Shown one piece after another: positions 45,129-54,854 of a stretch of DNA of 64,000 nt. Source of the stretch: an uncultured Desulfatitalea sp. (GTDB taxonomy: Bacteria; Desulfobacterota; Desulfobacteria; Desulfobacterales; Desulfosarcinaceae); contig CALMNL010000003.1 of assembly GCA_937868765.1 (NCBI GenBank), forward strand, positions 682,001 through 746,000, in the 5' to 3' direction. The notes under the pieces were generated by a model. It saw only the letters and a program-made list of their open reading frames with translations, was not told the origin of the DNA and ran no database searches. Position 1 is the first letter of the stretch; every line of letters starts with the position of its first letter. The position numbers were made by a program, and so were the translations under genes.

Positions 45129-46226
45129 ATGAAGATCAGTCATTTGTTTGTGGAATCATCCGTAGCTGAAAACCCCCTGGTGGCCAAATTCGCCACACAG
45201 TTGTCGCTGCCGGCGGTCACGGTTGAAGATCACAAGACCCTGTTTGAGATGATAAAAAGCGAAGAGGATCCATGGCTGGCCGGCAAAAAGGTGATTCTAC
45301 TGACGCGCAATCATGGCCCCTTTCTACGACAATGCCCCGGTACGAGGGATTACATTTGCTGCAATTACAGGATTTTGAATATTGGTTCCTATTGTGTAAT
45401 GGATTGTGCCTACTGCATTCTGCAAAGTTATTTCCATCCACCAATGCTGCAATATTTCGTCAATCACGACGACTTGTGGCAAGAACTCGATAAAGCCCTC
45501 TCGGGGTCAGAGGGATTTCGCGTTGGAACCGGGGAATTTACCGACAGCCTCATTTGGGAACCGTGGTCGGATCTAACCCCCCGACTGGTGAACTATTTCG
45601 CAAGGCAGCAAAGATCAGTTCTGGAGCTAAAAACCAAAACTACCACCATCAGCCAGTTGAAAAATCTGGATCACCGACGCAAAACCATTCTCTCCTGGTC
45701 CTTGAACACGCCACGTATCATCGCCACCCAAGAAAGGGGAACGTCAACTTTGAGTGCCCGCTTGCGGGCAGCGGCCCAATGCCAATCCTGGGGCTATCCT
45801 CTGGCGTTTCATTTCGATCCGATGGTCATCTATCCAGGTTGCGAGCAGGAGTACGCACAGGTCATCAAAGAGCTATTCAATCAACTCGATGCCGAAAACA
45901 TCGTGTGGATCAGCATGGGGACCTTTCGTTTCATGCCGGCCCTGAAATCGACCATTCAAAAGCGCTTCCCCCAATCCGAAATCATCTATGGCGAGTTTGT
46001 TCCGGGTATGGACGGCAAAATGCGCTATTTCAAGCCCATCAGAACCCGCTTATATAGACAAATGGCAGAATGGATCAGAGAGCGGGCTGAACAGGTGACC
46101 CTCTACCTGTGTATGGAAGATGAACAAGTATGGGAGCAAAGTTTCGGTTTTACGCCTGAATCAAAAGGCGGACTGCCGGCGATGTTGGATCGAAGCGCAC
46201 GCACCCATTGCAACCTCTGTGGTTAA
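45129..46226 (+). CDS. SPL-family radical SAM protein
   Basis: A 365-residue protein similar to spore photoproduct lyase. The radical SAM cluster motif is C89-V-M-D-C93-A-Y-C96 (Cx3Cx2C), preceded by C-P-G-T-R-D-Y-I-C-C, and followed by E-L-K-T-K-T and the G-S-S-type barrel strands. The stretch aligned with the lyase hydrogen-donor Cys (A-C-T-S-D type) reads G-T-G-E-F-T-D, so the Cys seems to be missing. The organism is not a known spore former, so the substrate may not be spore photoproduct. It ends in C-N-L-C-G. It is followed 10 bases later by the nuclease gene. Confidence 0.8.
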   Translation: MKISHLFVESSVAENPLVAKFATQLSLPAVTVEDHKTLFEMIKSEEDPWLAGKKVILLTRNHGPFLRQCPGTRDYICCNYRILNIGSYCVMDCAYCILQSYFHPPMLQYFVNHDDLWQELDKALSGSEGFRVGTGEFTDSLIWEPWSDLTPRLVNYFARQQRSVLELKTKTTTISQLKNLDHRRKTILSWSLNTPRIIATQERGTSTLSARLRAAAQCQSWGYPLAFHFDPMVIYPGCEQEYAQVIKELFNQLDAENIVWISMGTFRFMPALKSTIQKRFPQSEIIYGEFVPGMDGKMRYFKPIRTRLYRQMAEWIRERAEQVTLYLCMEDEQVWEQSFGFTPESKGGLPAMLDRSARTHCNLCG

Positions 46227-46236
46227 ATCATCTTTT

Positions 46237-46884
46237 ATGACCAAAGCATTTCAATTTCTGTTATCTTTTGTTTTATTGGTTTGGGCTTGCCAATCTTATG
46301 GAATGGAGAAGGGGACTTGGGCAACGGTCCAAAAGGCGGTGGACGGTGATACCCTGCGACTTGTTAATGGGAAATCCGTACGACTAATCGGCATTGACGC
46401 GCCCGAGATCGATCACGAAAACCAGAACCATGAGCCTATGGCTATGGAGGCATGGCGATTTCTGAGCAGTATGACCAACGGAAAGCGCGTTCGACTGGTA
46501 CAGGGGCAAGCGCACTTAGACAGTTATGGTCGAATTCTGGCTTATGTTTACGATCCGGAAGGACGGATGCTAAACTTCCAAATGGTCGAGAAGGGATTGG
46601 CCCATGTGCTGTATCTATACCCTGATGTGCAAGCTTTTGAAAAACTCTTGGGGGCCCAGCGTCAGGCTCTGAAGAATAAACAGGGCAAGTGGCGCAATTT
46701 CAAATGGGAACAAGGCCCGTTTGTTGGCAACCATCGTACCAAACGGTTTCATAGACCAGACTGTTCATCCGCACAAACAATCAATTCAAAACACTCGGTT
46801 CTTCTCAAGAACGAGCGCGAAGCTCTCTGGGAAGGCTACGCCCCATGCCGGCAGTGCCTCTCTTTTGCCAAAAAAAAGAGCTGA
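46237..46884 (+). CDS. Secreted thermonuclease (SNase) with C-terminal Ada-like metal-binding domain
   Basis: A 215-residue protein with an N-terminal signal peptide (F-L-L-S-F-V-L-L-V-W-A). The staphylococcal-nuclease OB domain has D-G-D-T-L near residue 36, the R-L-I-G-I-D-A-P-E motif, and D-S-Y-G-R near 90. The C-terminal tail has H-R-P-D-C and A-P-C-R-Q-C, the Ada zinc-binding pattern (two Cys clusters). A Ca-dependent DNA/RNA hydrolase of the envelope is predicted. It is 10 bases after the SPL-family gene. Confidence 0.82.
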   Translation: MTKAFQFLLSFVLLVWACQSYGMEKGTWATVQKAVDGDTLRLVNGKSVRLIGIDAPEIDHENQNHEPMAMEAWRFLSSMTNGKRVRLVQGQAHLDSYGRILAYVYDPEGRMLNFQMVEKGLAHVLYLYPDVQAFEKLLGAQRQALKNKQGKWRNFKWEQGPFVGNHRTKRFHRPDCSSAQTINSKHSVLLKNEREALWEGYAPCRQCLSFAKKKS

Positions 46885-46909
46885 AATGCCTTCCCGGGCA
46901 TCTCAGCTC
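46878..46909 (-). terminator. Terminator of the EF-G-like gene
   Basis: GAGCTGAAATGCC and GGCATCTCAGCTC pair around TTCCC with one mismatch. On the minus strand the hairpin is followed by a run of T residues (complement of 46871-46877), as for intrinsic termination. It also covers the stop codon of the convergent nuclease gene. Confidence 0.7.
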
Positions 46910-46942
46910 CTTCCAATCGAAATTATCTATTTCTTAAACTGC

Positions 46943-49012
46943 TTATTCTTCCTGCTTGCTCTTCAGTTCTGCAAGAAGCTTTTCCGACAATTGGGCCGGG
47001 ACTTCATCGTAGCGTGTAAACTCCATCGTGAAAATGCCGCGACCACCGGTCATGGAGCGTAAATCAGGCGCGTAGGTAAGGAACTCAGACATGGGCACCT
47101 CGGCGTTGATGATTTGATATTTGCCAGCGCTGTCCATACCCAATACACGCCCGCGCCGCCCATTCAAATCCCCCATGATGTCCCCCATGAACTCGTCGGG
47201 GGCAGTAATCTGGACCTTCATGATGGGCTCGAGCAGCACCGGATTAGCCTGCTCGGATGCCTTCTTAAAGGCCAAGCTGCCAGCTATCTTGAATGCCATT
47301 TCAGAACTGTCCACCGCATGGTAGGAACCATCATCCAGCGTTACCTTGAAGTCTACGCACGGGAATCCCGCCAGCACTCCCCTTTGAGCAGATTCGACAA
47401 TTCCTTTTTCAACAGCTGGAATATATTGCCTGGGGATCACGCCGCCAACGATGGCATCCACAAACTCAAAGCCCTGCCCCCGGGGCAGTGGCTCCAGTTG
47501 AATCCAGCAGTCGCCGAATTGACCATGGCCTCCGGTCTGTTTCTTGTGTCGGCCTTGGACGCGGATCTTTTTCTTGATCGTTTCACGGTAGGGCACCTTG
47601 GGCGGCTTCAGGATAACTTCAACATTGAATTTGCGTTTCAGCTTCTCGATGGTGGCCTCGATATGCACCTGCCCGGAGCCAGATAACAAAATCTCCTTTG
47701 TTTCGGCGTTGCGATCCACCTTCAAACCACGGTCCTCTTCAAGCAGTCGATTGAGTGAAGAGAGGATTTTATCCTCATCTCCCTTGGATTTAGGTACCAG
47801 CGCAAAGGTGATGAGGGTTTGGATCGGCTCGGCCATATGGAACTTGATCTTGGCGTTTTCAGCACATAGGGTATCGCCAGTGGTGGTTTCCTTAAGTTTG
47901 GCGACCGCCAAAATTGAGCCTGGTTCTGCGGCAGTGACAGGCTTTTGCTCCTTGCCCATTATGCCCAGAAGCTGATTGTAGCGCTCCTTGGTCTCTTTAT
48001 TGGCATTATAGAAAGTTCCGTCGCCACCGAGGGTGCCGCTCACCACTCGAAAGATTGAAAGGCGACCGGCATAAGGGTCTGCCACGGTTTTAAAAACAAA
48101 GGCCGAAAAAGGCGAATTGGCATCGGACGCTCTTTCAGCCGGACTGTTATCCGCTGGATTGACGCCCTTACGAGGAGGCACGTCAAGAGGGGACGGGAGG
48201 CCGTTAAGGATGAAATCCATCAGAATGTCGACGCCAATGTTTTTTGTAGCCGAACCGCATAACACCGGCACGAAATTCCTCGCTATGGTTCCCTTGCGTA
48301 AGGTGGCCTTTATTTCTTCGTCCGACAGCTTTTGTCCTTCCAGATATTTTTCAATCAGGGCGTCATCGGCTTCGGCGACATTTTCGATCAAACTTTCGCG
48401 TTCGGCTTCCGCAATCTCCTTCATATCTGCAGGAATGTCGCTGACCGAAAGCTTGCCAGCGGCGTCATAGACATAGGCTTTCATGGCCACCAAATCGATA
48501 ACGCCTTTGAATTCTGCTTCTTCGCCAATTGGAAGCTGAGTCACGATGGGTTTTGGCGAATCGAAAGATTGTCTCAGATCATCAAGTGCTCTTTGAAAAT
48601 TTGCCCGCTCCCTGTCCAATTTATTTATAAAAATGGCAGCGGCCTGATTGAATCCGGCGGCATATTCCCATGCTTTTTCCGTTTGAACTTTGACTCCATC
48701 CACTGCGTCGACAACCACCACAACCGCATCGGCAGCCTGCATGCACAGCTTCGTATCCGTAAAAAAATTCTGGTCTCCAGGGGTGTCGATGATCGTGATG
48801 GAGTTCTTTTTCCAGGGTACTTGGGCGAAGCTGGTGCTGATGCTGGTTTGACGCTTGAGCTCTTCGGGCTCATAATCCATCACCGTATTACCCTCTTCAA
48901 CGCGCCCTTGACGGGTGGTAATCCCCGCTTTGAACAGCATTGCCTCTGCCAGCGAAGTTTTGCCCGCACCACCATGGGCGACCAGGGCGATGTTTCTCAA
49001 CTTATCGGACAT
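46943..49012 (-). CDS. Elongation factor G-like GTPase (EF-G2 type)
   Basis: A 689-residue five-domain translational GTPase. The P-loop reads A-H-G-G-A-G-K-T-S-L, while classical EF-G has A-H-I-D-A-G-K-T-T; the D-T-P-G-D (G3) and N-K-L-D (G4) motifs are kept. The A-H-G-G variant and domain layout are typical of the second EF-G paralogue (FusA2 group), which may act in ribosome recycling or lack translocation activity. No rps12/rps7/tuf genes are adjacent, unlike canonical fusA. AGGAG lies upstream of the start. Confidence 0.85.
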   Translation of the reverse strand: MSDKLRNIALVAHGGAGKTSLAEAMLFKAGITTRQGRVEEGNTVMDYEPEELKRQTSISTSFAQVPWKKNSITIIDTPGDQNFFTDTKLCMQAADAVVVVVDAVDGVKVQTEKAWEYAAGFNQAAAIFINKLDRERANFQRALDDLRQSFDSPKPIVTQLPIGEEAEFKGVIDLVAMKAYVYDAAGKLSVSDIPADMKEIAEAERESLIENVAEADDALIEKYLEGQKLSDEEIKATLRKGTIARNFVPVLCGSATKNIGVDILMDFILNGLPSPLDVPPRKGVNPADNSPAERASDANSPFSAFVFKTVADPYAGRLSIFRVVSGTLGGDGTFYNANKETKERYNQLLGIMGKEQKPVTAAEPGSILAVAKLKETTTGDTLCAENAKIKFHMAEPIQTLITFALVPKSKGDEDKILSSLNRLLEEDRGLKVDRNAETKEILLSGSGQVHIEATIEKLKRKFNVEVILKPPKVPYRETIKKKIRVQGRHKKQTGGHGQFGDCWIQLEPLPRGQGFEFVDAIVGGVIPRQYIPAVEKGIVESAQRGVLAGFPCVDFKVTLDDGSYHAVDSSEMAFKIAGSLAFKKASEQANPVLLEPIMKVQITAPDEFMGDIMGDLNGRRGRVLGMDSAGKYQIINAEVPMSEFLTYAPDLRSMTGGRGIFTMEFTRYDEVPAQLSEKLLAELKSKQEE

Positions 49013-49148
49013 AATCGATTACTCTCGCTCCTCTCTATCAATGAATTGGGTGGGGTTGGTACTGACGCGCTGCAATGCATGCCGGGAACCAGGCGCATGC
49101 CTAATTTAAAGTTGTTATTGATATACAGGCAACTTAAAAAAATCAAGC

Positions 49149-49898
49149 TCAGATTGGCTGATTAAAAAGCAGAATCATAAATTCCTGGTTGCCTTTAGGG
49201 CCCAATATTGGCGATGGCACCACTGGGCCACAAACAAGCCCTTGTTCTTTAAAGAATTTGGTTAATGCCTCGATTACCTCGAGATGCTGTTCAGTGTTAT
49301 TCACTACGCCGCCTTTGCCGACTTTTCCTTTGCCGACCTCGAACTGTGGCTTGATTAACGCTAGAATCTTCCCTTGGGGAGTTAAAAATCTGCGAACTGC
49401 TGGGACCACAATTCTAAGTGAAATAAAAGAAGTATCTATGGTGATGATATCGATCGGTTCAGGAATACATTCAGATGGCATGTGACGTATATTGGTGCGT
49501 TCGATGACATGCACCCGGGGATCTTTGCGCAGCGTCCAGGCCAGTTGGCCATAGCCGACATCTACAGCGTAGACTTTTTGGGCACCATGCTTCAGCAGGC
49601 AATCGGTGAATCCTCCCGTAGAGGCCCCCACATCCATGCAAACCAGATCAGAAACAGATAAATTGAGTGCTCTCAATCCTGCTTCGAGCTTTAGGCCCCC
49701 CCGGCTCACATACGGGATCTGGCCATCCTTTACCACTATTTGTGCGCCGATCGAAACCGTGGCGCCCGGTTTGTCGACAAGCTGAGCGTCCACAAAGACT
49801 TTCCCAGCCATAATCAAAGCCTTAGCTATTGTTCGGCTATCAGCCAAACCCTTTTCGACCAGCAAAATATCAAGGCGTTTTCTAACGGATGTGGCCAT
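49149..49898 (-). CDS. tlyA: TlyA-family rRNA methyltransferase
   Basis: A 249-residue protein with an S4 RNA-binding domain (about 6-65; R-L-D-I-L-L-V-E-K-G-L-A-D-S-R) and an FtsJ-like SAM-dependent methyltransferase domain with C-M-D-V-G-A-S-T-G-G-F-T-D near residue 90 and the K-D...D/E set. TlyA methylates 16S and 23S rRNA ribose sites. The ATG at 49898 lies 11 bases after the dxs stop; a longer frame overlaps dxs and is rejected. Confidence 0.92.
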   Translation of the reverse strand: MATSVRKRLDILLVEKGLADSRTIAKALIMAGKVFVDAQLVDKPGATVSIGAQIVVKDGQIPYVSRGGLKLEAGLRALNLSVSDLVCMDVGASTGGFTDCLLKHGAQKVYAVDVGYGQLAWTLRKDPRVHVIERTNIRHMPSECIPEPIDIITIDTSFISLRIVVPAVRRFLTPQGKILALIKPQFEVGKGKVGKGGVVNNTEQHLEVIEALTKFFKEQGLVCGPVVPSPILGPKGNQEFMILLFNQPI

Positions 49899-49909
49899 TT
49901 GCGCCGGGG

Positions 49910-51817
49910 CTAAGCCAATGCTCGAAGGGAAGTGGGGGGCAGGGCATCGGCAATGAGTTCCTTGGCGGACCGAAGAATGCCCTCTGCGTCCAATCCATAT
50001 TTCGAGCGCAATATTGCCTGGGAACCATGTTCGATGAATTGATCCGGCAATCCTATACGCTTGACTCTTGCGGGCAGGATGCTGCAATCGCTGAGAAGTT
50101 CGAGGACGGCGCTGCCAAACCCCCCATTGAGGGTATTTTCTTCTACGGTCAGAAGATAGGGTATTTTTTGTGCCAAGCGAATTATACAATCTGCATCCAA
50201 CGGCTTGACGAATCGACAATTCACAACGGTCGCACGAATGCCCTGGGCACGCAGTTTTGCGTCCGCTTCCAGGGAAACACCAACCATGCGGCCAATACTC
50301 AAAATGAGCAAATCTTCCCCTTCGGTTAACACCTCCGCGCGGCCGATTGCCAGTGGATCGGTTGTTTTTTCCAATGCGGCCCCTGTGGCCATGCCTCTGG
50401 GATAGCGTATCGCAGCGGGCCCATCATGTTTTATCGCAGTAATAAGCATCCGCCGCAGCTCATTTTCGTCTTTTGGCGCCATGACAACCATATTAGGCAA
50501 GTGCCGCAAGTAGGAAAGGTCGAATTGACCATGGTGGGTAGGGCCATCTTCACCTACCAGGCCTGCCCGATCAACGGCAAAAATAACCGGTAGCTTCTCA
50601 ATGCAGACGTCATGAATGATTTGATCATAAGCGCGCTGCAAGAACGTGGAGTAAATAGCGACAACTGGCCTGAAGCCCTCGGTCGCCAGGCCAGCCGCGA
50701 ATGTGACACCGTGTTGTTCGGCAATGCCTACGTCGAAAAACCGCTCGGGGAATCGTTCGGCAAAAGCGGCCAGGCCTGTGCCTTCCGGCATGGCAGCGGT
50801 GACGGCTACTAGTTTATCGTTCTGTTCAGCCAACTCCACCATAAAATCACCAAACACATGGGTATAAGTTGGCGTAGAGCAGCTCGGTGCCGTACTATTG
50901 CCGGTGGCCACATCAAAACACCCTACTCCGTGAAAGTAGATTGGGTTTTTTTCAGCTTGTTCATAGCCCTTGCCCTTTGTGGTGGTGACATGCAGAAGCA
51001 CAGGATCGTGCAGGTTTTTGATATTTTTTAATATTGTAATAAGATGGTTTAGATTGTGCCCGTTGATGGGACCGAAATAGTCGAAATTGAACGCTTCGAA
51101 AAGCATGCCCGGTGTGATGAAGGTCTTGAAGGATTCTTCACCTCGTTTGGCCAGTTGGTAGATATTGTCTCCAATGCGAGGCACCGATTTCAGGAACTCG
51201 CCAAACTCTTTGCGCCAGGTCTGGAGGCGCTGTCCAGAGAAGGTACGGCTAAGAAGGGATGAAAGCGCGCCCACGTTTCGAGCAATCGACATGTCGTTGT
51301 CGTTGAGAATGACAATCAGGTCCTTATGCAGATCCCCGGCTTGATTGAGGGCTTCATAAGCCAAGCCGGCGGTCATGGAGCCATCTCCAATTATCGCCAC
51401 CACCTTGGATTCCCTTTGTTGGAGGCGATGCCCGCAAACAATGCCCAAAGCCGCTGAGATGGAAGTGCTGCTGTGGCCGGCGGTAAATGTATCATATGGG
51501 CTTTCACTGCGCTTGGTGAAGCCTGAGATGCCACCGTGCTTTCGAAGCGTAAAGAAAGCATCCCGCCGGCCGGTGAGCAATTTATGAGCATAGGCTTGAT
51601 GCCCAACATCCCAGATGATCTTATCGGCAGGCGTGTCAAATACGTAGTGAATCGCTATAGCCAATTCCACAGCGCCCAAACTAGAGGCAAGGTGGCCGCC
51701 GTTTTTGGATACAACCTCTACGATAACACGCCTGATTTCATCCGCTAAATTCGGAAGATCCTGTCGCGTAATTTTTTTCAGGTCAGCTGGTGATTGTATT
51801 GTGTCAAGTAACCCCAA
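49910..51817 (-). CDS. dxs: Dxs, 1-deoxy-D-xylulose-5-phosphate synthase
   Basis: A 635-residue thiamine-diphosphate enzyme that starts the MEP isoprenoid pathway from pyruvate and glyceraldehyde-3-phosphate. Marks are [10 protein letters not shown] near residue 70, T-A-G-H-S-S-T-S near 113, and I-G-D-G-S-M-T-A-G-x-A-Y-E-A-L-N-x-A-G near 145, then the transketolase-type [15 protein letters not shown]-x-F-D. Length is normal. Confidence 0.97.
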   Translation of the reverse strand: MGLLDTIQSPADLKKITRQDLPNLADEIRRVIVEVVSKNGGHLASSLGAVELAIAIHYVFDTPADKIIWDVGHQAYAHKLLTGRRDAFFTLRKHGGISGFTKRSESPYDTFTAGHSSTSISAALGIVCGHRLQQRESKVVAIIGDGSMTAGLAYEALNQAGDLHKDLIVILNDNDMSIARNVGALSSLLSRTFSGQRLQTWRKEFGEFLKSVPRIGDNIYQLAKRGEESFKTFITPGMLFEAFNFDYFGPINGHNLNHLITILKNIKNLHDPVLLHVTTTKGKGYEQAEKNPIYFHGVGCFDVATGNSTAPSCSTPTYTHVFGDFMVELAEQNDKLVAVTAAMPEGTGLAAFAERFPERFFDVGIAEQHGVTFAAGLATEGFRPVVAIYSTFLQRAYDQIIHDVCIEKLPVIFAVDRAGLVGEDGPTHHGQFDLSYLRHLPNMVVMAPKDENELRRMLITAIKHDGPAAIRYPRGMATGAALEKTTDPLAIGRAEVLTEGEDLLILSIGRMVGVSLEADAKLRAQGIRATVVNCRFVKPLDADCIIRLAQKIPYLLTVEENTLNGGFGSAVLELLSDCSILPARVKRIGLPDQFIEHGSQAILRSKYGLDAEGILRSAKELIADALPPTSLRALA

Positions 51818-51828
51818 GAACTTTCTCC

Positions 51829-52722
51829 TTACCGGGTACGATGAATGACGTAATCTGCAATGGCTCGTAAGGGATCTGCTTTGTTATCAAAAATCGATAA
51901 CGCCTTCAAGGCGCCATCGATGAGTTGCTGCGCATAACATTCCGATGGTTCCATGCCCAAAAGGGCAGGGTACGTGTTCTTTTCGTGAAGTAGGTCCGTT
52001 CCAACAGCCTTGCCCATAACTGATGGATCTCCTTTCACATTCAGAAGGTCATCGACCACTTGAAAGGCAAGCCCAACATTCTCCGCATAATTCATTAAAT
52101 GGGCGATCTGTATGTCGGAACCCTTACCAAGCAGTCCGCCCACCTGCACTGAAACCCTTATAAGCGCGCCTGTCTTCAGACGGTGCATAGCTTCAAGCTG
52201 ATCTTGGGCAAGCTTAACGCCTTCGAAAGCCAGATCCCTCGCCTGTCCCTCGATCATTCCACGACATCCAGCTGCTTTAGCTATTAAATTGATGACTTTC
52301 AGCCATATTCGATTATCCGCATCTGCAGCCTCACAGGCAGCTTCGGAAAGAGCTTCAAAACTCATGGTGAGCAGAGCATCGCCGGTGAGAATCGCTGTGG
52401 CCTCATCGAATTGAACATGGCAGGTCGGCTTTCCTCTTCGTAACGAGTCATTATCCAAAGCCGGCAAGTCATCATGGATCAACGAATAAGTGTGGATCAT
52501 CTCCAATGCGGCGGCAGCCGGCAGAGCGTAGGCAGAATCTCCCCCCACCGCTGCACACGCTGCCAGACATAAAATGGGCCGCAGTCGTTTGCCGCCAGCA
52601 TCAATTACGTATGAGGTAGGCTTACTCATTCTTTCTGATGTGCAAAACGACTCGATATATTGACCCAAGCAAGCGTTGATCAATCGCCGCTGATTTTCAA
52701 GATAAGCCTTCAAATCAAACAT
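51829..52722 (-). CDS. ispA: IspA-type polyprenyl diphosphate synthase
   Basis: A 297-residue trans-prenyltransferase with the first Asp-rich motif [12 protein letters not shown] near residue 84 and the second, F-Q-V-V-D-D-L-L-N, near 220. It condenses IPP and DMAPP to geranyl or farnesyl diphosphate. It lies between xseB and dxs, the common order. Confidence 0.93.
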   Translation of the reverse strand: MFDLKAYLENQRRLINACLGQYIESFCTSERMSKPTSYVIDAGGKRLRPILCLAACAAVGGDSAYALPAAAALEMIHTYSLIHDDLPALDNDSLRRGKPTCHVQFDEATAILTGDALLTMSFEALSEAACEAADADNRIWLKVINLIAKAAGCRGMIEGQARDLAFEGVKLAQDQLEAMHRLKTGALIRVSVQVGGLLGKGSDIQIAHLMNYAENVGLAFQVVDDLLNVKGDPSVMGKAVGTDLLHEKNTYPALLGMEPSECYAQQLIDGALKALSIFDNKADPLRAIADYVIHRTR

Positions 52723-52730
52723 AGGGGCCT

Positions 52731-52982
52731 TTACTCAACCTCTTTGTCGGCAAGGTCATCATTTCCCACGAAGGGTTTTTCAGATATGGATCCGTCCCTG
52801 TTCTCGATGAGGAGGTTGATCTTCTTTTCTGTTTCTTCGAGTTTTTGAGAACAATACCTGGATAGCCTGATGCCTTCTTCGAATTTTTTCAGGGCAGTTT
52901 CAAGGGGCAGTTGGCCGGATTCCATTTCATGAACTATTTGCTCTAACTGTTCCAGGGCCTTTTCAAAGGACAACCTTGTCAT
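52731..52982 (-). CDS. xseB: XseB, exonuclease VII small subunit
   Basis: An 83-residue helical protein with S-F-E-K-A-L-E-Q-L-E-Q-I-V near the start and L-E-x-A-L-K-K-F-E-E-G-I-R-L near residue 35, the XseB signature. Start at 52982 is preferred over 52997. It sits between xseA and ispA with short gaps. Confidence 0.92.
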   Translation of the reverse strand: MTRLSFEKALEQLEQIVHEMESGQLPLETALKKFEEGIRLSRYCSQKLEETEKKINLLIENRDGSISEKPFVGNDDLADKEVE

Positions 52983-53033
52983 ACCGTTCTCCCACATACA
53001 GCATATTTCTATCTCGGCAAATGTTCATACAGA

Positions 53034-54368
53034 TCACGATTTGTCCACAGTTACTTTCAGTTGCCCTTCAGCCAGGGTAACCTCTAAGGAATCCCCATGT
53101 TGAACATCTTTTTCACGGGTTATAATTCTTTTTTCAGGAAGTGATCGAACAATGCTGTAACCTCTTTTCAGAACGGCCAAAGGGCTCAATGCATCCAAAC
53201 TTGCAAGGGCGGACGATAGCCTGAGCTTTCTTTCTGATGCGCATGTATTAATTTGTTTCAATAATATATCATTATATCCACTTATTATCAGTTTATATTT
53301 TGATATCTTTTCCTTTGGTATATTGAGCATTATATATCTGGCAAGATGGGTTGAAACATCTTTTCTTATCTGGATCAGCAAATTCACCGCCCGATTTAGC
53401 CTGATCATATTGTCGTCCAAACGCAATGCAAGCTCTTGAATGGCCTTGGACGGATGAACGAGCGCGCGCCTTACCACCCTGTAGGCGTTCCATTTTGCCG
53501 ATACCAGGCCTTGAATGCAGCTGATGCATCTATTTTGCAGTTCCCCGCACCTCAACCTCAATTCCGCCTTTAATGGTACTACGAGTTCAGCAGCTGCCGA
53601 TGGGGTGGGGGCCCGCATATCGGCAACAAAATCGGCGATAGTATAATCGGTTTCATGCCCGACAGCAGAAATGATTGGAATCACAGATGAAAAAATAGCG
53701 CGGGCCACCTTTTCCGAATTAAATGCGGCAAGGTCCTCGATCGATCCGCCCCCTCTTGCGAGGATTATGATATCAGTTCGTGCGATTTCATTTGCCTTAA
53801 CGATAGCATGAGCGATCCCTTCAGCGGCCCCATCCCCCTGAACCTTTACTGGCCATACATCGATGGCGATGGAGGGGAACCTTCTATCGATTATATGCAA
53901 AATATCATGCAGAACCGCACCGGAAGTTGAAGTAATGATAGAAACTGATGACGGCAGGAAGGGCAGGGGGACTTTCCGGGATGTATCAAAAAGCCCCTCC
54001 TTGCCAAGCCTTTGTTTGAGCTGCTCGAAGGCAAGCTGCAGGGCCCCCACTCCTTTTGGTTCGGCATACTCGAGGATCAATTGATACATTCCTCGAGGCT
54101 CATATACGGAAAGACGCCCTAAAGCGAGAATCCCCATACCTTCTTGAAGTGTGAACTTAAGCTGCCTCAGTTGGCCGCGAAATATCACGATTGCTATTTG
54201 TGACTTTTCATCCTTTAGGGTGCAATATAAATGGCCTGAAGCAGCTATCTTTAGATTCGAGATTTCCCCATAAATCCAAATCAAGGGGAATTTTTTTTCG
54301 AGAATCAGCTTTATACTCTGATTGAATTCGCTAACAGAATAGATGGGTTGAGGCGAAGAGGTATTCAA
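53034..54368 (-). CDS. xseA: XseA, exonuclease VII large subunit
   Basis: A 444-residue nuclease subunit: an N-terminal OB-fold (G-E-I-S-N-L, then G-H-L-Y-C-T-L-K-D) and the catalytic domain with R-G-G-G-S-I-E-D-L and [14 protein letters not shown]. Coiled-coil segments follow to the C-terminus, which has L-x-R-G-Y-S-I-V. It degrades single-stranded DNA with XseB. First gene of xseA-xseB-ispA-dxs-tlyA. Confidence 0.95.
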   Translation of the reverse strand: MNTSSPQPIYSVSEFNQSIKLILEKKFPLIWIYGEISNLKIAASGHLYCTLKDEKSQIAIVIFRGQLRQLKFTLQEGMGILALGRLSVYEPRGMYQLILEYAEPKGVGALQLAFEQLKQRLGKEGLFDTSRKVPLPFLPSSVSIITSTSGAVLHDILHIIDRRFPSIAIDVWPVKVQGDGAAEGIAHAIVKANEIARTDIIILARGGGSIEDLAAFNSEKVARAIFSSVIPIISAVGHETDYTIADFVADMRAPTPSAAAELVVPLKAELRLRCGELQNRCISCIQGLVSAKWNAYRVVRRALVHPSKAIQELALRLDDNMIRLNRAVNLLIQIRKDVSTHLARYIMLNIPKEKISKYKLIISGYNDILLKQINTCASERKLRLSSALASLDALSPLAVLKRGYSIVRSLPEKRIITREKDVQHGDSLEVTLAEGQLKVTVDKS

Positions 54369-54390
54369 AGATTTCTCAATTAAAATCTGT

Positions 54391-54419
54391 ATAATGTCTG
54401 ATAAGATATATTATGTAAA
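54391..54419 (-). promoter_or_regulatory. Possible xseA promoter
   Basis: On the minus strand TTTACA (54419-54414), 17 bases and CATTAT (54396-54391) precede the xseA start by about 20 bases. The leader would be short, so this is a weak call. Confidence 0.35.
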
Positions 54420-54421
54420 CT

Positions 54422-54727
54422 TTAACCCGGGGGTGGTTCGCTTATGTCAACGCCGACATCGAGCGGTTTAAAGCGTTCGAGGTATTCTCTCACAGACGGA
54501 ATGACGTATATGGACTCATGTGGCATCTGACTCAAGCATTCCCCAAGGACTTCAATCTTTAAGTTCAACTTTAAATGCTTGTCGATAATACATTGATATT
54601 TTCCCATTACCTTACAATATCCACTTCTCACATGAATCCCGGTATTCCGGAAATTTTGTTCACTGACGATCAGCCCCAATTTGTCGGCGAGGTTTTTTAG
54701 CTCCTGATAAAGCTGTTCGGGTTTCAT
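54422..54727 (-). CDS. Small conserved-looking protein of unknown function
   Basis: A 101-residue soluble protein beginning M-K-P-E-Q-L-Y-Q-E-L. It has C-K-V-M-G-K-Y-Q-C-I-I-D-K-H near residue 40 and V-R-E-Y-L-E-R-F near 80. CGGAG lies seven bases upstream of the ATG at 54727; a longer frame to 54829 is not supported. It is upstream of xseA on the same strand. No function could be assigned. Confidence 0.55.
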   Translation of the reverse strand: MKPEQLYQELKNLADKLGLIVSEQNFRNTGIHVRSGYCKVMGKYQCIIDKHLKLNLKIEVLGECLSQMPHESIYVIPSVREYLERFKPLDVGVDISEPPPG

Positions 54728-54791
54728 TTCATCTCCGAACCTTACTGAAATTTCAGGATAAACATAGTGATAAGATATAACAGCATTTTCC

Positions 54792-54820
54792 TTGAAATGG
54801 AAGCTGTCTATGGTTATATT
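54792..54820 (+). promoter_or_regulatory. Sigma-70-like promoter for the Bax-inhibitor-1 gene
   Basis: TTGAAA (54792-54797), 17 bases, TATATT (54815-54820), about 35 bases before the start codon. Both boxes match the consensus well. Confidence 0.6.
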
Positions 54821-54854
54821 GCCTCGCAATGAACAAGTAAAGAGGAGGATTAAT

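Noticed and set aside
49899-50219. N-terminal extension of tlyA
   Set aside because: It overlaps the end of dxs and does not resemble TlyA; the ATG at 49898 starts at the S4 domain.
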